DNA of 64,000 nt from Sphingomonas sp. Leaf34 (GTDB taxonomy: Bacteria > Pseudomonadota > Alphaproteobacteria > Sphingomonadales > Sphingomonadaceae), in assembly GCF_001421805.1 (NCBI RefSeq), contig NZ_LMLC01000003.1, forward strand, positions 248,236-312,235, written 5' to 3'. The stretch's first letter is position 1. Every line of letters begins with the position of its first letter. The translations under genes and the position numbers were made by a program. Below the pieces are notes generated by a model. The model was not told where the DNA came from. It saw only the letters and a program-made list of their open reading frames with translations, and ran no database searches. Below, one piece after another: positions 46,394 to 54,387 of this stretch.

Positions 46394-46774
46394 ATGTCCG
46401 GCAGTCGCACGCAGTTTTACCTCGACAAACAGAACGCCAAGTTCAAGGGCGTTTGCTCCGGGATCGCCGATTATACAGGCGTTGATATCACGCTCGTCCG
46501 AGTTGCCATGGTTGTGTTGGCCTTCGCCACCAGCGGATGGGTCATTCTCGGCTATTTCGCGACCGCATGGTTGGCGCCGAAAAAACCGACTGGCCTGTAT
46601 GATACGCCTGACGACGCAAAATTCTGGCAAGGTGTCCGCTCGAACCCGAAGCGCTCGACCGCCGAGGTCCGCAGCAAGTTCCGCGACATCGACCGCCGCC
46701 TCGCTGACATCGAGACGCACTACACCAGCCGCTCAAGCAACAGCCTCGCGGCAGAGATCGACAGCCTGCGCTGA
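46394..46774 (+). CDS. pspC: Phage shock protein C
   Basis: Inner-membrane stress sensor. 126 residues: PspC domain FKGVCSGIADYTGVDITLVRV followed by a membrane helix (VAMVVLAFATSGWVILGYF), then a cytosolic helix ending DIDRRLADIETHYTSRSS. That end resembles the E. coli PspC ending with MERYVTS. It starts 1 nt after the pspB stop. The terminal LAAEIDSLR echoes the ends of the following small proteins. Confidence 0.92.
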   Translation: MSGSRTQFYLDKQNAKFKGVCSGIADYTGVDITLVRVAMVVLAFATSGWVILGYFATAWLAPKKPTGLYDTPDDAKFWQGVRSNPKRSTAEVRSKFRDIDRRLADIETHYTSRSSNSLAAEIDSLR

Positions 46775-46795
46775 GACGCGGCGTTAACAGGGAGA

Positions 46796-47113
46796 ATGAC
46801 GATGAATTGGGGTGGACCTGGGTTCGTGCTCGCAATCATCGCGATGACGACGATCGGCTGGATCGCAAACAACTGGATCCGGACGAAGCACGGTTATCCG
46901 CCGAGCGACGACTGGGGCAACACGATGAACTGGGGCGGATCACAAAAACAGACCGCCGACGGAGAGCGCAAGGTCGCGCTTCTAAGCAGCGAGAACGAGC
47001 GGCTGATCGGCCAGGTCTCCCGACTCGAGGAGCGGATCGCGGTCCTCGAGCGCATCGCCACCGATCCCGCCGAGCGGACCGCACGCGAAATCGAAGCGCT
47101 CCGCAACCGCTGA
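46796..47113 (+). CDS. PspB-like membrane coiled-coil protein 1
   Basis: 105 residues: N-terminal membrane helix (FVLAIIAMTTIGWIANNWI), a duplicated MNWGG motif flanking it (residues 3-7 and near 44), then a coiled coil with RLEERIAVLERIATDPAE and a final EIEALRNR. The RLExRIxVLERIxTD core aligns with PspB. No named family was recognised. Same operon as pspABC, 21 nt after pspC. Confidence 0.75.
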   Translation: MTMNWGGPGFVLAIIAMTTIGWIANNWIRTKHGYPPSDDWGNTMNWGGSQKQTADGERKVALLSSENERLIGQVSRLEERIAVLERIATDPAERTAREIEALRNR

Positions 47114-47128
47114 AAAGGGACGAGGACG

Positions 47129-47428
47129 ATGATCAACCCGCTACTCATTCCCATCCTCGCCATCTGCTGCGGACTGCTCGCGATCTTCGGCGGCGTCGTG
47201 GTCAGACCCTGGTTCGCCTACAAGCATCGCCGGATGGAACTCGACGCGCAGATGATCGCGGAAAAGTCAGCACAATATGCGGCACATACCGACCGACTTG
47301 AACAGCGCGTACGTGTGCTTGAACGGATCGTCACCGACCGCGGCGTCGAACTCTCGGACCAGATCGACCAGCTTCTCGACGACCGCCCGCATAATACAAC
47401 CAAGACGATACAGGAGATAAGATCATGA
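47129..47428 (+). CDS. PspB-like membrane coiled-coil protein 2
   Basis: 99 residues: strongly hydrophobic N terminus (LLIPILAICCGLLAIFGGVVV), a basic RHRR-like stop segment (YKHRRMELDAQ), then RLEQRVRVLERIVTDRGVELSDQI. The coiled-coil core is the same as in its neighbours. Its stop overlaps the next start as ATGA, so the two are translationally coupled. Function unknown; a stress-signalling adaptor is inferred. Confidence 0.75.
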   Translation: MINPLLIPILAICCGLLAIFGGVVVRPWFAYKHRRMELDAQMIAEKSAQYAAHTDRLEQRVRVLERIVTDRGVELSDQIDQLLDDRPHNTTKTIQEIRS

Positions 47429-47673
47429 ATGGTGGACAGGTGATGGTCGTGATGATCGTCCTGATCGTGATGATCACCGGCATCTTCAAGTCGCGCCTCA
47501 AAAGCGCGCGACATGCAGAAGACGTCTCGCTGATGAGCGATCCCGAGGCGGCGCGACTGCGCGACGAGGTCCGGCAGATGAAGGAACGCATCCAGGTGCT
47601 CGAACGCGTGATTACCGACAACCACAAAAGCGTCGATCTCGACCGAGAGATCGAGCGGCTTCGCGACCGCTAG
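47425..47673 (+). CDS. PspB-like membrane coiled-coil protein 3
   Basis: 82 residues, the closest of the four to classical PspB in size and motif: membrane helix MVVMIVLIVMITGIF, then MKERIQVLERVITDNHKS, which can be set beside E. coli PspB MRERIQALESILDAEHPN. It ends EIERLRDR, like protein 1. Coupled to the preceding gene. Confidence 0.78.
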   Translation: MNGGQVMVVMIVLIVMITGIFKSRLKSARHAEDVSLMSDPEAARLRDEVRQMKERIQVLERVITDNHKSVDLDREIERLRDR

Positions 47674-47682
47674 GAGGCGGAT

Positions 47683-47922
47683 ATGATCGACCCGAACTTC
47701 TACATCACGCTCGCACTGGCGGGACTTGCGGGGCTCGCGATGATCGTTGTCGCCGGATTGGCTGGTTGGCGCGGGTGGCTTTCATTGCGGCGGCTGGAAT
47801 TGGACCATGCGCAGGACGGCCGCATGCCGGTCGCGGTGTCGACCGGATCGCGGATCGAGATCGCCGATCTGAAGGAGCGCATCAAAAAGCTCGAGGCGAT
47901 TGCGGCCGGGGTGGATCTCTGA
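47683..47922 (+). CDS. PspB-like membrane coiled-coil protein 4
   Basis: 79 residues: membrane helix (LALAGLAGLAMIVVAGLAG), basic linker with SLRRLELDHAQ, and a short coiled coil IADLKERIKKLEAIAAG. The motif is shortened compared with its neighbours. It starts 9 nt after gene 3 with AGGAGG upstream and is the last gene of the operon before a palindromic repeat. Confidence 0.72.
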   Translation: MIDPNFYITLALAGLAGLAMIVVAGLAGWRGWLSLRRLELDHAQDGRMPVAVSTGSRIEIADLKERIKKLEAIAAGVDL

Positions 47923-47954
47923 AGCCCCTTCCCGGCGACGCCAGAGGAATGGTG

Positions 47955-48003
47955 CTCCGCGAAGACGGGAGTCCAGTCTGGGGCCCCGCATGCGCGCGGG
48001 AAC
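47955..48003. repeat. Degenerate inverted repeat after the psp operon
   Basis: Left arm CTCCGCGAAGACGGGAG then TCCAG; right arm CTGGGGCCCCGC ending GCGCGGGAAC. Same family as 28918-28967 with a decayed stem. It may end psp transcription. Confidence 0.7.
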
Positions 48004-48046
48004 ATCTTGTTGAAGCGCCACCCTCGACCCGCTACCGATCCGCGAC

Positions 48047-48454
48047 ATGGCCACGCTCACCGACATCCGCGAGGAATATGACTTCCTCGAACCCGACGAT
48101 CGCTATCGCCTTCTGATCGATCTCGGCCGCGAGCTTGAACCGATGCCCGATGCACTCAAGACCGATGCAACGCTGGTGCGCGGATGTTCGGCGTCGGTGT
48201 GGGTGTATCCGACCACCACCGACGACGGCCGGCTGCATTTCCTCGCGGATTCGAATGCAGCAATCACCAAGGGGATCATCGCGCTGGTGTTGCTGCCCGT
48301 GCAGGACCAGTCGCCTGGCGCGATCGTGGCAATCGACATAAAGGCGGAACTCGAACCGTTCGATCTGGGCAAGCAGTTGAGTTCGAACCGGACGCAAGGC
48401 ATCCCGAACATGATCGCACTCATCCGGGAAACTGCGGAGCGCTACGCCGCGTAA
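48047..48454 (+). CDS. SufE family cysteine desulfurase activator
   Basis: Accepts persulfide sulfur from a SufS-type desulfurase for Fe-S cluster assembly. 135 residues; the acceptor cysteine is C47 in the conserved VRGCSASVWV, with DDRYRLLIDLGRELEP upstream and the terminal NRTQGIPNMIALIRE. No suf operon is in the window, so this is a stand-alone sufE-like gene. Confidence 0.92.
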   Translation: MATLTDIREEYDFLEPDDRYRLLIDLGRELEPMPDALKTDATLVRGCSASVWVYPTTTDDGRLHFLADSNAAITKGIIALVLLPVQDQSPGAIVAIDIKAELEPFDLGKQLSSNRTQGIPNMIALIRETAERYAA

Positions 48455-48512
48455 GATAGCGGTGATGCCCCTGCCCGCTCCCGATCGGCAGCCGCGCGGG
48501 AGTCAGGACACG

Positions 48513-48824
48513 TCAGGCGTCGGACAGCGTTGCGAGCACCTCGCTCGTATCCGCGCCAGCCGGCACCAGCAGCCAACGATCGGTCCGAGCGCCGTCGACC
48601 ATCACGACGGCGTTCTTAGGGCAAATGCCGAGGCACTTCACCTCGACCACCCCGCGCTCCGCCTTGCGGCCCTTCTTCACCCCAAGCCCCGCGCGCAGCA
48701 GCTTGGCGAGTGAGGTGCGTCCCTTAACACCGAACCCGCCGTCAAGCTTCCTAGAGCATTTGCCACAAACCAGCACGCTTCCCTGCCAGCGGCTGGCAAG
48801 TACGCGGATCACGCCGGCTTCCAT
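48513..48824 (-). CDS. Thioredoxin-like (2Fe-2S) ferredoxin domain protein
   Basis: 103 residues with four cysteines, C20, C23, C64 and C68 (VCGKC and CLGICP), arranged like NuoE and thioredoxin-like ferredoxins. A basic insert (GVKKGRKAERG) lies between. Electron partner unknown. It overlaps the end of the J-domain gene by 16 nt and is convergent with the sufE-like gene. Confidence 0.82.
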   Translation of the reverse strand: MEAGVIRVLASRWQGSVLVCGKCSRKLDGGFGVKGRTSLAKLLRAGLGVKKGRKAERGVVEVKCLGICPKNAVVMVDGARTDRWLLVPAGADTSEVLATLSDA

Positions 48825-49348
48825 GTCCGCTGCTCTTCGGCGGCCTTCAGGACTTCATACGCCGCCTGCACGCCTTGAAACCGCGTCGCGGCATCCTTGT
48901 CGCCGGGGCGCACGTCAGGGTGGTTCGCCTTTGCCATCCGGCGCCATGCCGCGCGTACGTCGTCGAACGACGCGTCAGGCTCGAGTTGCAATACCTCTAG
49001 CGCGCGCATTTCGTCGCGCGATCGGCTGCCGTCGCCCGAGCCTGCCCAGGCATAATGCTTCGGGTCCGTATAACCGTCAGCAGTCCGGGTCTCCGCCGCC
49101 TCCCGTTCCGCAGCTTCTTCCGCGCTCAAGCCTTCGAAGTAGTTCCAGCCGCGGTTATATTCGCCGGCATGGTTCATGCAGAAATACCACCGGTCTGGGC
49201 TGTTTGGGGACTTGGGCGCGGGGCAATTGCCAGGTTCGTTGCAGCCATGCCGGTCGCACAACCGCACCGTCACCGCCTCGGTGCTCGCCCCGTATGCACG
49301 CCAGCGTGGAAAACCCCAGTCGGAAGATCGTGTCGTGCTTCTCGCCAT
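48809..49348 (-). CDS. J-domain protein with N-terminal Cys-rich segment
   Basis: 179 residues. The C-terminal part (about 115-170) is a J domain with the HPD motif (KANHPDVRPGD), so it should stimulate a DnaK-type Hsp70. The N-terminal part has cysteines in LCDRHGCNEPGNCPAP and YFCMNHAGEYN, a possible metal-binding module. The J domain at the C terminus rather than the N terminus sets it apart from DnaJ. Start ATG at 49348 (MARSTTRSSDWGF) is preferred over the open upstream frame. Confidence 0.85.
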   Translation of the reverse strand: MARSTTRSSDWGFPRWRAYGASTEAVTVRLCDRHGCNEPGNCPAPKSPNSPDRWYFCMNHAGEYNRGWNYFEGLSAEEAAEREAAETRTADGYTDPKHYAWAGSGDGSRSRDEMRALEVLQLEPDASFDDVRAAWRRMAKANHPDVRPGDKDAATRFQGVQAAYEVLKAAEEQRTWKPA

Positions 49349-49565
49349 AGCGGCCCGAGATAAGCGTTCGCGCCCACAACGCAACCGCGGGCGACCACCG
49401 CGCGCACCGCTCCTGCAACCCATTTAACCTTCCGCGCCGCAACATTGCGCCTTGAGTCAGCCACCATTCATCGATTAATAAACATGAACTATTTGTCATG
49501 TGGCATGGATAGATGCGTCCGGGTCGGACGTATTCCCAGCCGACACCTCAGCGACAGGAGCCCTG

Positions 49566-51146
49566 GTGCCGACTCTAATTCCAAAGCTTACCACATGGCG
49601 CGCGGATCTTCCCGCCTCCATCGTCGTCGCGCTCGTCGCGCTTCCTCTTTGTCTCGGCGTCGCGCTGGCATCGGGTGCGCCGTTGTTCGCCGGTATCATC
49701 TCCGGGATCGTCGGCGGTATCGCCGTCGGGCTGTTCTCGAAATCTCCGCTGTCGGTCAGCGGCCCCGCCGCCGGTCTGACGGTGATCGTGCTGACCGCGA
49801 TCGAGAGCATGCCGAGCTACCAGATGTTCCTGATGGCGGTCGTGCTCGCCGGCGTGCTGCAGATCTGCTTCTCGCTAACGCGCGCCGGTATTCTGAGCGA
49901 ATTCGTGCCGTCTTCGGTCATCACCGGGATGCTTGCGGCGATCGGCCTGATCCTGATCCTCAAACAGATCCCGCATGCGGTCGGCTTCGACCGCGAGGCC
50001 GAAGGAATTTTTGAATTCACGACCGCCAACGGCATCAACACCTTCTCGCGAATCTTCGATAGTCTGAGCGCCGCGGTAACGCCCGGCGCGATCCTGATCG
50101 CGTCGATCAGCCTTATCTTCCTTTTCTGGTGGGACGGCGCCAAGCCCAAGGACGGCCCGTTGCGGTTCATCCCCGGCCCGCTGGTCGTCGTGTTGATCGG
50201 CATCGTCGGCAACATGCTGCTCGGCGTCGTAAAGCCCGAATGGCAGCTCAAGGCAACGCACCTCGTGCAGGTTCCGATCACGCAGACGCTGTCGCAGTTC
50301 CCGTCGCTGTTCACCTTTCCCGATTTTTCGGGGATCACGATGGGGGTCGTGTGGACCAGCGCCGTGACGCTGGCGATCGTCGCCAGCCTCGAATCGCTGC
50401 TGAGCGTTAAGGCGGTCGACGAGATCGATCCGCGCCGCCGCTCGACCGATAAGAACTGGGAGTTGATGGCGCAGGGCGGCGGCAACATCCTGTCGGGCCT
50501 GATCGGGGGCCTGCCTGTCACGTCGGTGATCGTGCGCTCGTCCGCGAACGTCGATTCGAAGGCGGAGAGCAAGCTGTCGACGATGTTGCACGGCTTCTGG
50601 CTGCTGGTCAGCGTCGCGCTGATCCCCGCGGTGCTGAATTTGATTCCGCTGTCCGCGCTCGCCGCCGTCCTGATCGCCACCGGCTACAAGTTGACCAAGC
50701 CCAAGCTGTTCCAGGAACGCTACAAGCAGGGCTGGACCCAGTTCATCCCGTTCGTCGTGACCGTCGCAGCCATCCTGTTCACCGACCTGCTTGAGGGCAT
50801 CGTCATCGGGCTCGCGGTCGGCTTCGTGTTCGTCGTCGCCCGCAACTTCCGAACTGCAATCACCTTCGCCTGCGACGATGACGACTGCCTCGTCCGTGCC
50901 CGTCGCAACCTGTATTTCATCCACAAATATGAACTGCAAAAGGCGCTCGCCAAGGTGCCGGATAACGCCAACCTGCTGATCGATCTGTCGTCGACCAGCT
51001 ATGTCGATCTCGACAACGTCGACATCATCAACGCCTTCATCAAGGGCGCTGCGTATCGCGGCATCACCGTCCTGATCCGCGGTGACCTAGCACTCCGCAC
51101 GGTAAAGCTGATCAACGCCCCCCAGACCGAGGTCCGTTTCGCATGA
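49566..51146 (+). CDS. SulP family anion (probably bicarbonate) transporter
   Basis: Inner-membrane transporter of 526 residues: about ten to twelve helices including LVALPLCLGVALASGAPLF and SVSGPAAGLTVIVL, then a C-terminal STAS domain with NLLIDLSSTSYVDLDNVDII. I start it at the GTG at 49566, which has AGGAG 5 nt upstream; an earlier GTG at 49500 adds 22 residues but lacks a clear site. Overlap with a carbonic anhydrase gene points to bicarbonate rather than sulfate. Confidence 0.88.
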   Translation: MPTLIPKLTTWRADLPASIVVALVALPLCLGVALASGAPLFAGIISGIVGGIAVGLFSKSPLSVSGPAAGLTVIVLTAIESMPSYQMFLMAVVLAGVLQICFSLTRAGILSEFVPSSVITGMLAAIGLILILKQIPHAVGFDREAEGIFEFTTANGINTFSRIFDSLSAAVTPGAILIASISLIFLFWWDGAKPKDGPLRFIPGPLVVVLIGIVGNMLLGVVKPEWQLKATHLVQVPITQTLSQFPSLFTFPDFSGITMGVVWTSAVTLAIVASLESLLSVKAVDEIDPRRRSTDKNWELMAQGGGNILSGLIGGLPVTSVIVRSSANVDSKAESKLSTMLHGFWLLVSVALIPAVLNLIPLSALAAVLIATGYKLTKPKLFQERYKQGWTQFIPFVVTVAAILFTDLLEGIVIGLAVGFVFVVARNFRTAITFACDDDDCLVRARRNLYFIHKYELQKALAKVPDNANLLIDLSSTSYVDLDNVDIINAFIKGAAYRGITVLIRGDLALRTVKLINAPQTEVRFA

Positions 51147-51781
51147 GGCAGTACAAACAGCTCTTGCTCGCCAACAAGGCATGGTCGGCCGAGATCATCG
51201 AGGAAAGCGCCGACTTCTTCCAACGCCAGCTGGTCGGCCAGAATCCGGAATTCCTGTGGATCGGCTGTTCGGACAGCCGGGTCGGTCCGGAACAGATGAC
51301 CATGACGCCACCGGGCAACATGTTCATCCACCGCAACATCGCCAATCTCGTCAACGACGACGACATGAACCTGATGTCTGTGCTGCAATATGCGGTCGAC
51401 GTGCTCGGCGTGCGGCACATCATCATCTGCGGTCATTATGCGTGCGGCGGAATCCGCGCGACGCTCGACGGTGGCACCACGGGACCGGTCGACGCCTGGC
51501 TCGGTACCGCGCGCTGCGTGCTGCACGACCATGCCGACGAGATCGCCGCACAGCCTGACCGCGAACAGAAGGTCAATCGGCTGGTCGAAGTCAACGTCCG
51601 TGACCAGCTCATCCGGCTCGCGCGGACCGCGACGATCCAGGGTGCGTTTGCCCGTGGGCAGGAAGTGCTGCTCCACGGGTGGGTTTACGACATTCGCGAC
51701 GGACTCATCAAACCGATGATGGAAATCGACGCGACCACCGTGCTGGACGAGGTGGGCCGACCGGAGAAGGTACTGATGTAA
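51143..51781 (+). CDS. can: Beta-class carbonic anhydrase
   Basis: Interconverts CO2 and bicarbonate. Zinc ligands C42, H98 and C101 (IGCSDSRVGPE and CGHYACGG) and the D44-R46 dyad are all present. 212 residues, the length of E. coli Can. The ATG overlaps the SulP gene stop as ATGA, so the transporter and enzyme are made together, a pairing used for inorganic carbon supply. Confidence 0.95.
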   Translation: MRQYKQLLLANKAWSAEIIEESADFFQRQLVGQNPEFLWIGCSDSRVGPEQMTMTPPGNMFIHRNIANLVNDDDMNLMSVLQYAVDVLGVRHIIICGHYACGGIRATLDGGTTGPVDAWLGTARCVLHDHADEIAAQPDREQKVNRLVEVNVRDQLIRLARTATIQGAFARGQEVLLHGWVYDIRDGLIKPMMEIDATTVLDEVGRPEKVLM

Positions 51782-51807
51782 GCGGCGAGATCGCTAAGTT
51801 TGCGATC

Positions 51808-51850
51808 ATGGGCGGGACCAGACCGGGGCCCCCGCCTTTCCCTCAGAACC
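51808..51850. repeat. Decayed copy of the intergenic palindrome
   Basis: Reads ATCATGGGCGGGACCAGA, then GGGGCCCCCGCCTTTCCC and ends CAGAAC. Recognisable by order and by the CCGCCTT core, but stems no longer pair well. Confidence 0.5.
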
Positions 51851-51896
51851 CTTCGCTTGAGATCAGGAAGCGCTTTGCCACGCTCCCCGCGCCCGC

Positions 51897-53870
51897 TCAT
51901 CCCGGCATCTTGAACCGCACTTGCTGAGAGAGGCCGCCGCAGCCAACGCCGCCATCGGGGCGAAAGGTCTTGCTCCACCGTGCGCCCGCGACCGTTTGCA
52001 CGCCCGCCTTGGTGAATACAAACGGCGGATAGCTCAGCACCGCCCGCTGGTGCAGCACCCGGCCATCGGCATCGACGTCGAATTGCGTTCTCGTCCAGCC
52101 CTCGAAACCCCACATCCGCGCCTCGTCGGGGAATACGCCGCCCGCCGAAAGAAAATGCGGCGGCGCATCAAGGATCGCGCATTGGTTTGCGGCTAGACCC
52201 GACCGTTCGAACGTCGCGCGGGCGGTCGCGGTGTCGCCCGCCTGCTGCTGAAGAGACGCGAGCCGGATCAGCGCGCCGACCCGCAGCGGGTCGTTCGCGG
52301 CAAGCGCTTTGTCGTCAGCGACCTGCTGCAACAGCGCGCCACGGCGGCTGCGCGAATTGGTGCGGTCGGCAATGAGCAGCGTGATCGCGGACCGCGCGGT
52401 GGCATCGTTCGCATAGACCGGCATCGACAGCAGCGGCGTGATGTCGCGCGCGTAGACCTCGTCCTTCCAGTTGTCCGCACTGCTGGTCTGCCGAACAATG
52501 ACGTCGAGCGGAAGGCGCGCGGTCGGCGGCGCGCCCTGCGCCTCGGCAATCGCGAGAGCACGACGCGCTAGGACGTTGCTCTCCTCGCGCCCAACCACCG
52601 CATTATTCGCGAGTTGGAAGAGCGGTGGTAGCGCCGCGAGCGACGTGGCCCCGGACTTCGCCTCCGCCGCGGCAAGCGCCGCGCGCTGGCGCACGATTGC
52701 GACCGCATCCGCCCCACGCTCCTCGGTTCGCAACGCCAGGCCCTTTGACTCCAGCCAAGTCGCCATGTCGGCGTCGAGGAACTTGGTGATCGACGGACGC
52801 TCGAACGCGGTCGAGCAACGCATCTCGATCCGCACATTGTACCGGAAGAATGCAGGAAAAGCCTTGACCTGCTCCGGTGTCCAAGACCAGTCGCGAACCG
52901 CGCGCGCGAATTCGAGCGCGACCGCGCCGCCACCCGCGGCATAGATGGGCGCGACCGCACTCACGACGCCGTCGTCGCCGATCGAGAACTCGACCACTGC
53001 CATATCGGCGGGGCGCAGATCGGCCTCACCGCCACAGGGTGGTACGTCCATCTGCACCGCCGGATCGAACTCGCCCTTGCTCAAGCGCCCCGCGCCGGTC
53101 ATCGCCATATAGCGGCGCGCGTCGTCGGGTTTCCCCGCCAGCAACGAAGCGATCGCCGCGTCCGATCGCGCTGAAACATCGCTGATAGTGGTCTGCGAGG
53201 TCAGGCCGCCGTGTTGCTTGACTGCCTCGACTGCATAGACCCGTGCCGGTTCGTACGCGCTTCGGTTGAGCAGTAGGATCGCGTGGCGGCGCGCGACCAG
53301 CGCCTTCAGCTTGCCGTCCGCCTTGAGCGGCATCAGCAGCGCATCGGCGCGCGCAAGCGCGGTCTCCGCGGCGGCGGGGTCGGTGAACGTCTTCGTGTTG
53401 GCCAATGCGAGCATCGACGCGGCTTTTAAGTCGGGCGCATCCGCGGCCATTTCGGCGCTGGCATAGGAATCGCTCGCGCCTGCGTAGTCGAGTGCGTTCT
53501 CCGCGATGGAGCCAAGGTTATAATAGGCGCGCCAGCGATCCTCGGCGAGCGTTGCATCGCTTGCAGGCAGCAGCGCGAGCCCAGCGCGCGCCGCTGTTAC
53601 GGCGTCATCCGAACGATCGAGCTTGAACAGCGCGGCGCTCTTGCGGATCTGCGCAACGCCGCGGCTGCGCGAGCCGAGCTTGGTGCGCGCTTCGAGCCTT
53701 TGCCAGGCAGCGAGCGCACCAGCCCTATCGCCCTTCGTATCAAGGGCCGCGGCGGCATCGAAATCCTGTTGCAAGGTCGTCGCCGTGACGGGCGCGCCGG
53801 TCTGCGCCGCCGCGGCGGACATCGCCATAAGCCCAACACTTAACATGCCGATTTTTCCGAAACGCATCAC
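51897..53870 (-). CDS. Periplasmic protein with TPR-like repeats and two TonB-C-like domains
   Basis: 657 residues, signal peptide ending at SAAAAQ (about 22-23). Residues 30-260 are alpha-helical pairs resembling TPRs. A domain near 285-355 (VVEFSIGDDGVVSAVAP and FARAVRDWSWTPE) and another at the C terminus (TQFDVDADGRVLHQRAV and WSKTFRPDGG) both look like TonB C-terminal folds. It has no membrane anchor or proline-rich stretch, so it is not a classical TonB. Function unknown; an ATG one codon later is possible. Confidence 0.75.
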   Translation of the reverse strand: MMRFGKIGMLSVGLMAMSAAAAQTGAPVTATTLQQDFDAAAALDTKGDRAGALAAWQRLEARTKLGSRSRGVAQIRKSAALFKLDRSDDAVTAARAGLALLPASDATLAEDRWRAYYNLGSIAENALDYAGASDSYASAEMAADAPDLKAASMLALANTKTFTDPAAAETALARADALLMPLKADGKLKALVARRHAILLLNRSAYEPARVYAVEAVKQHGGLTSQTTISDVSARSDAAIASLLAGKPDDARRYMAMTGAGRLSKGEFDPAVQMDVPPCGGEADLRPADMAVVEFSIGDDGVVSAVAPIYAAGGGAVALEFARAVRDWSWTPEQVKAFPAFFRYNVRIEMRCSTAFERPSITKFLDADMATWLESKGLALRTEERGADAVAIVRQRAALAAAEAKSGATSLAALPPLFQLANNAVVGREESNVLARRALAIAEAQGAPPTARLPLDVIVRQTSSADNWKDEVYARDITPLLSMPVYANDATARSAITLLIADRTNSRSRRGALLQQVADDKALAANDPLRVGALIRLASLQQQAGDTATARATFERSGLAANQCAILDAPPHFLSAGGVFPDEARMWGFEGWTRTQFDVDADGRVLHQRAVLSYPPFVFTKAGVQTVAGARWSKTFRPDGGVGCGGLSQQVRFKMPG

Positions 53871-53919
53871 TTCCCCCGACGTCAGTTCGCGGCAGTCTGC
53901 AATGGTTCGGGGGAGGATG

Positions 53920-54299
53920 CCAGAGGGTCTGTAAGCCGGGTTCTGTCCATTTCCGACCCTTCGGTCGAAAGTTAGGCGACCATTCCTCTAGGACGACGGT
54001 TGCCCGCCGCCTCAAGCAATCAACCCGGGTGACGAGCTGAAACGAAGCCCATGTGCCACCCCTATTCGATCTTGCTCCCGGTGGGGTTTGCCGTGCCGCC
54101 CCTGTTACCAGGCGCGCGGTGCGCTCTTACCGCACCCTTTCACTCTGACCGCCCCGGCTTGCGCTGAGGGTTGGCCGTCTGCTCTCTGTGGCACTTTCCC
54201 TAAGGTCACCCTCGCCGGGCGTTACCCGGCACCGTCGTTTCGCGGAGCCCGGACTTTCCTCGCGTGTCCTGAAACACCCGCGGCCGCCCGACCCTCTGG
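53920..54299 (-). ncRNA. rnpB: RNase P RNA (class A)
   Basis: Catalytic RNA of tRNA 5' maturation. Helix P1 is CCAGAGGGTC at the 5' end (54299-54290) paired with GACCCTCTGG at the 3' end (53929-53920). Read on the minus strand, GAGGAAAGTCCGGGCTCC is the universal 5' CR-I segment, and ACAGAACCCGGCTTACAGAC is the standard 3' end. 380 nt is normal for a class A RNA. Ends are set from P1 and may extend a few bases. Confidence 0.95.
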
Positions 54300-54387
54300 C
54301 AGGGGTGGCCCTAGCGCGCGGACGGGCGATGCACCACCGTTTTTCGCGTACGCGCTCAATCCTCCCCCTCGCCTGGCAGAGAATTGG

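Noticed and set aside
51897..53870. TonB itself
   Set aside because: It has a cleavable signal instead of a membrane anchor and lacks the proline-rich spacer.
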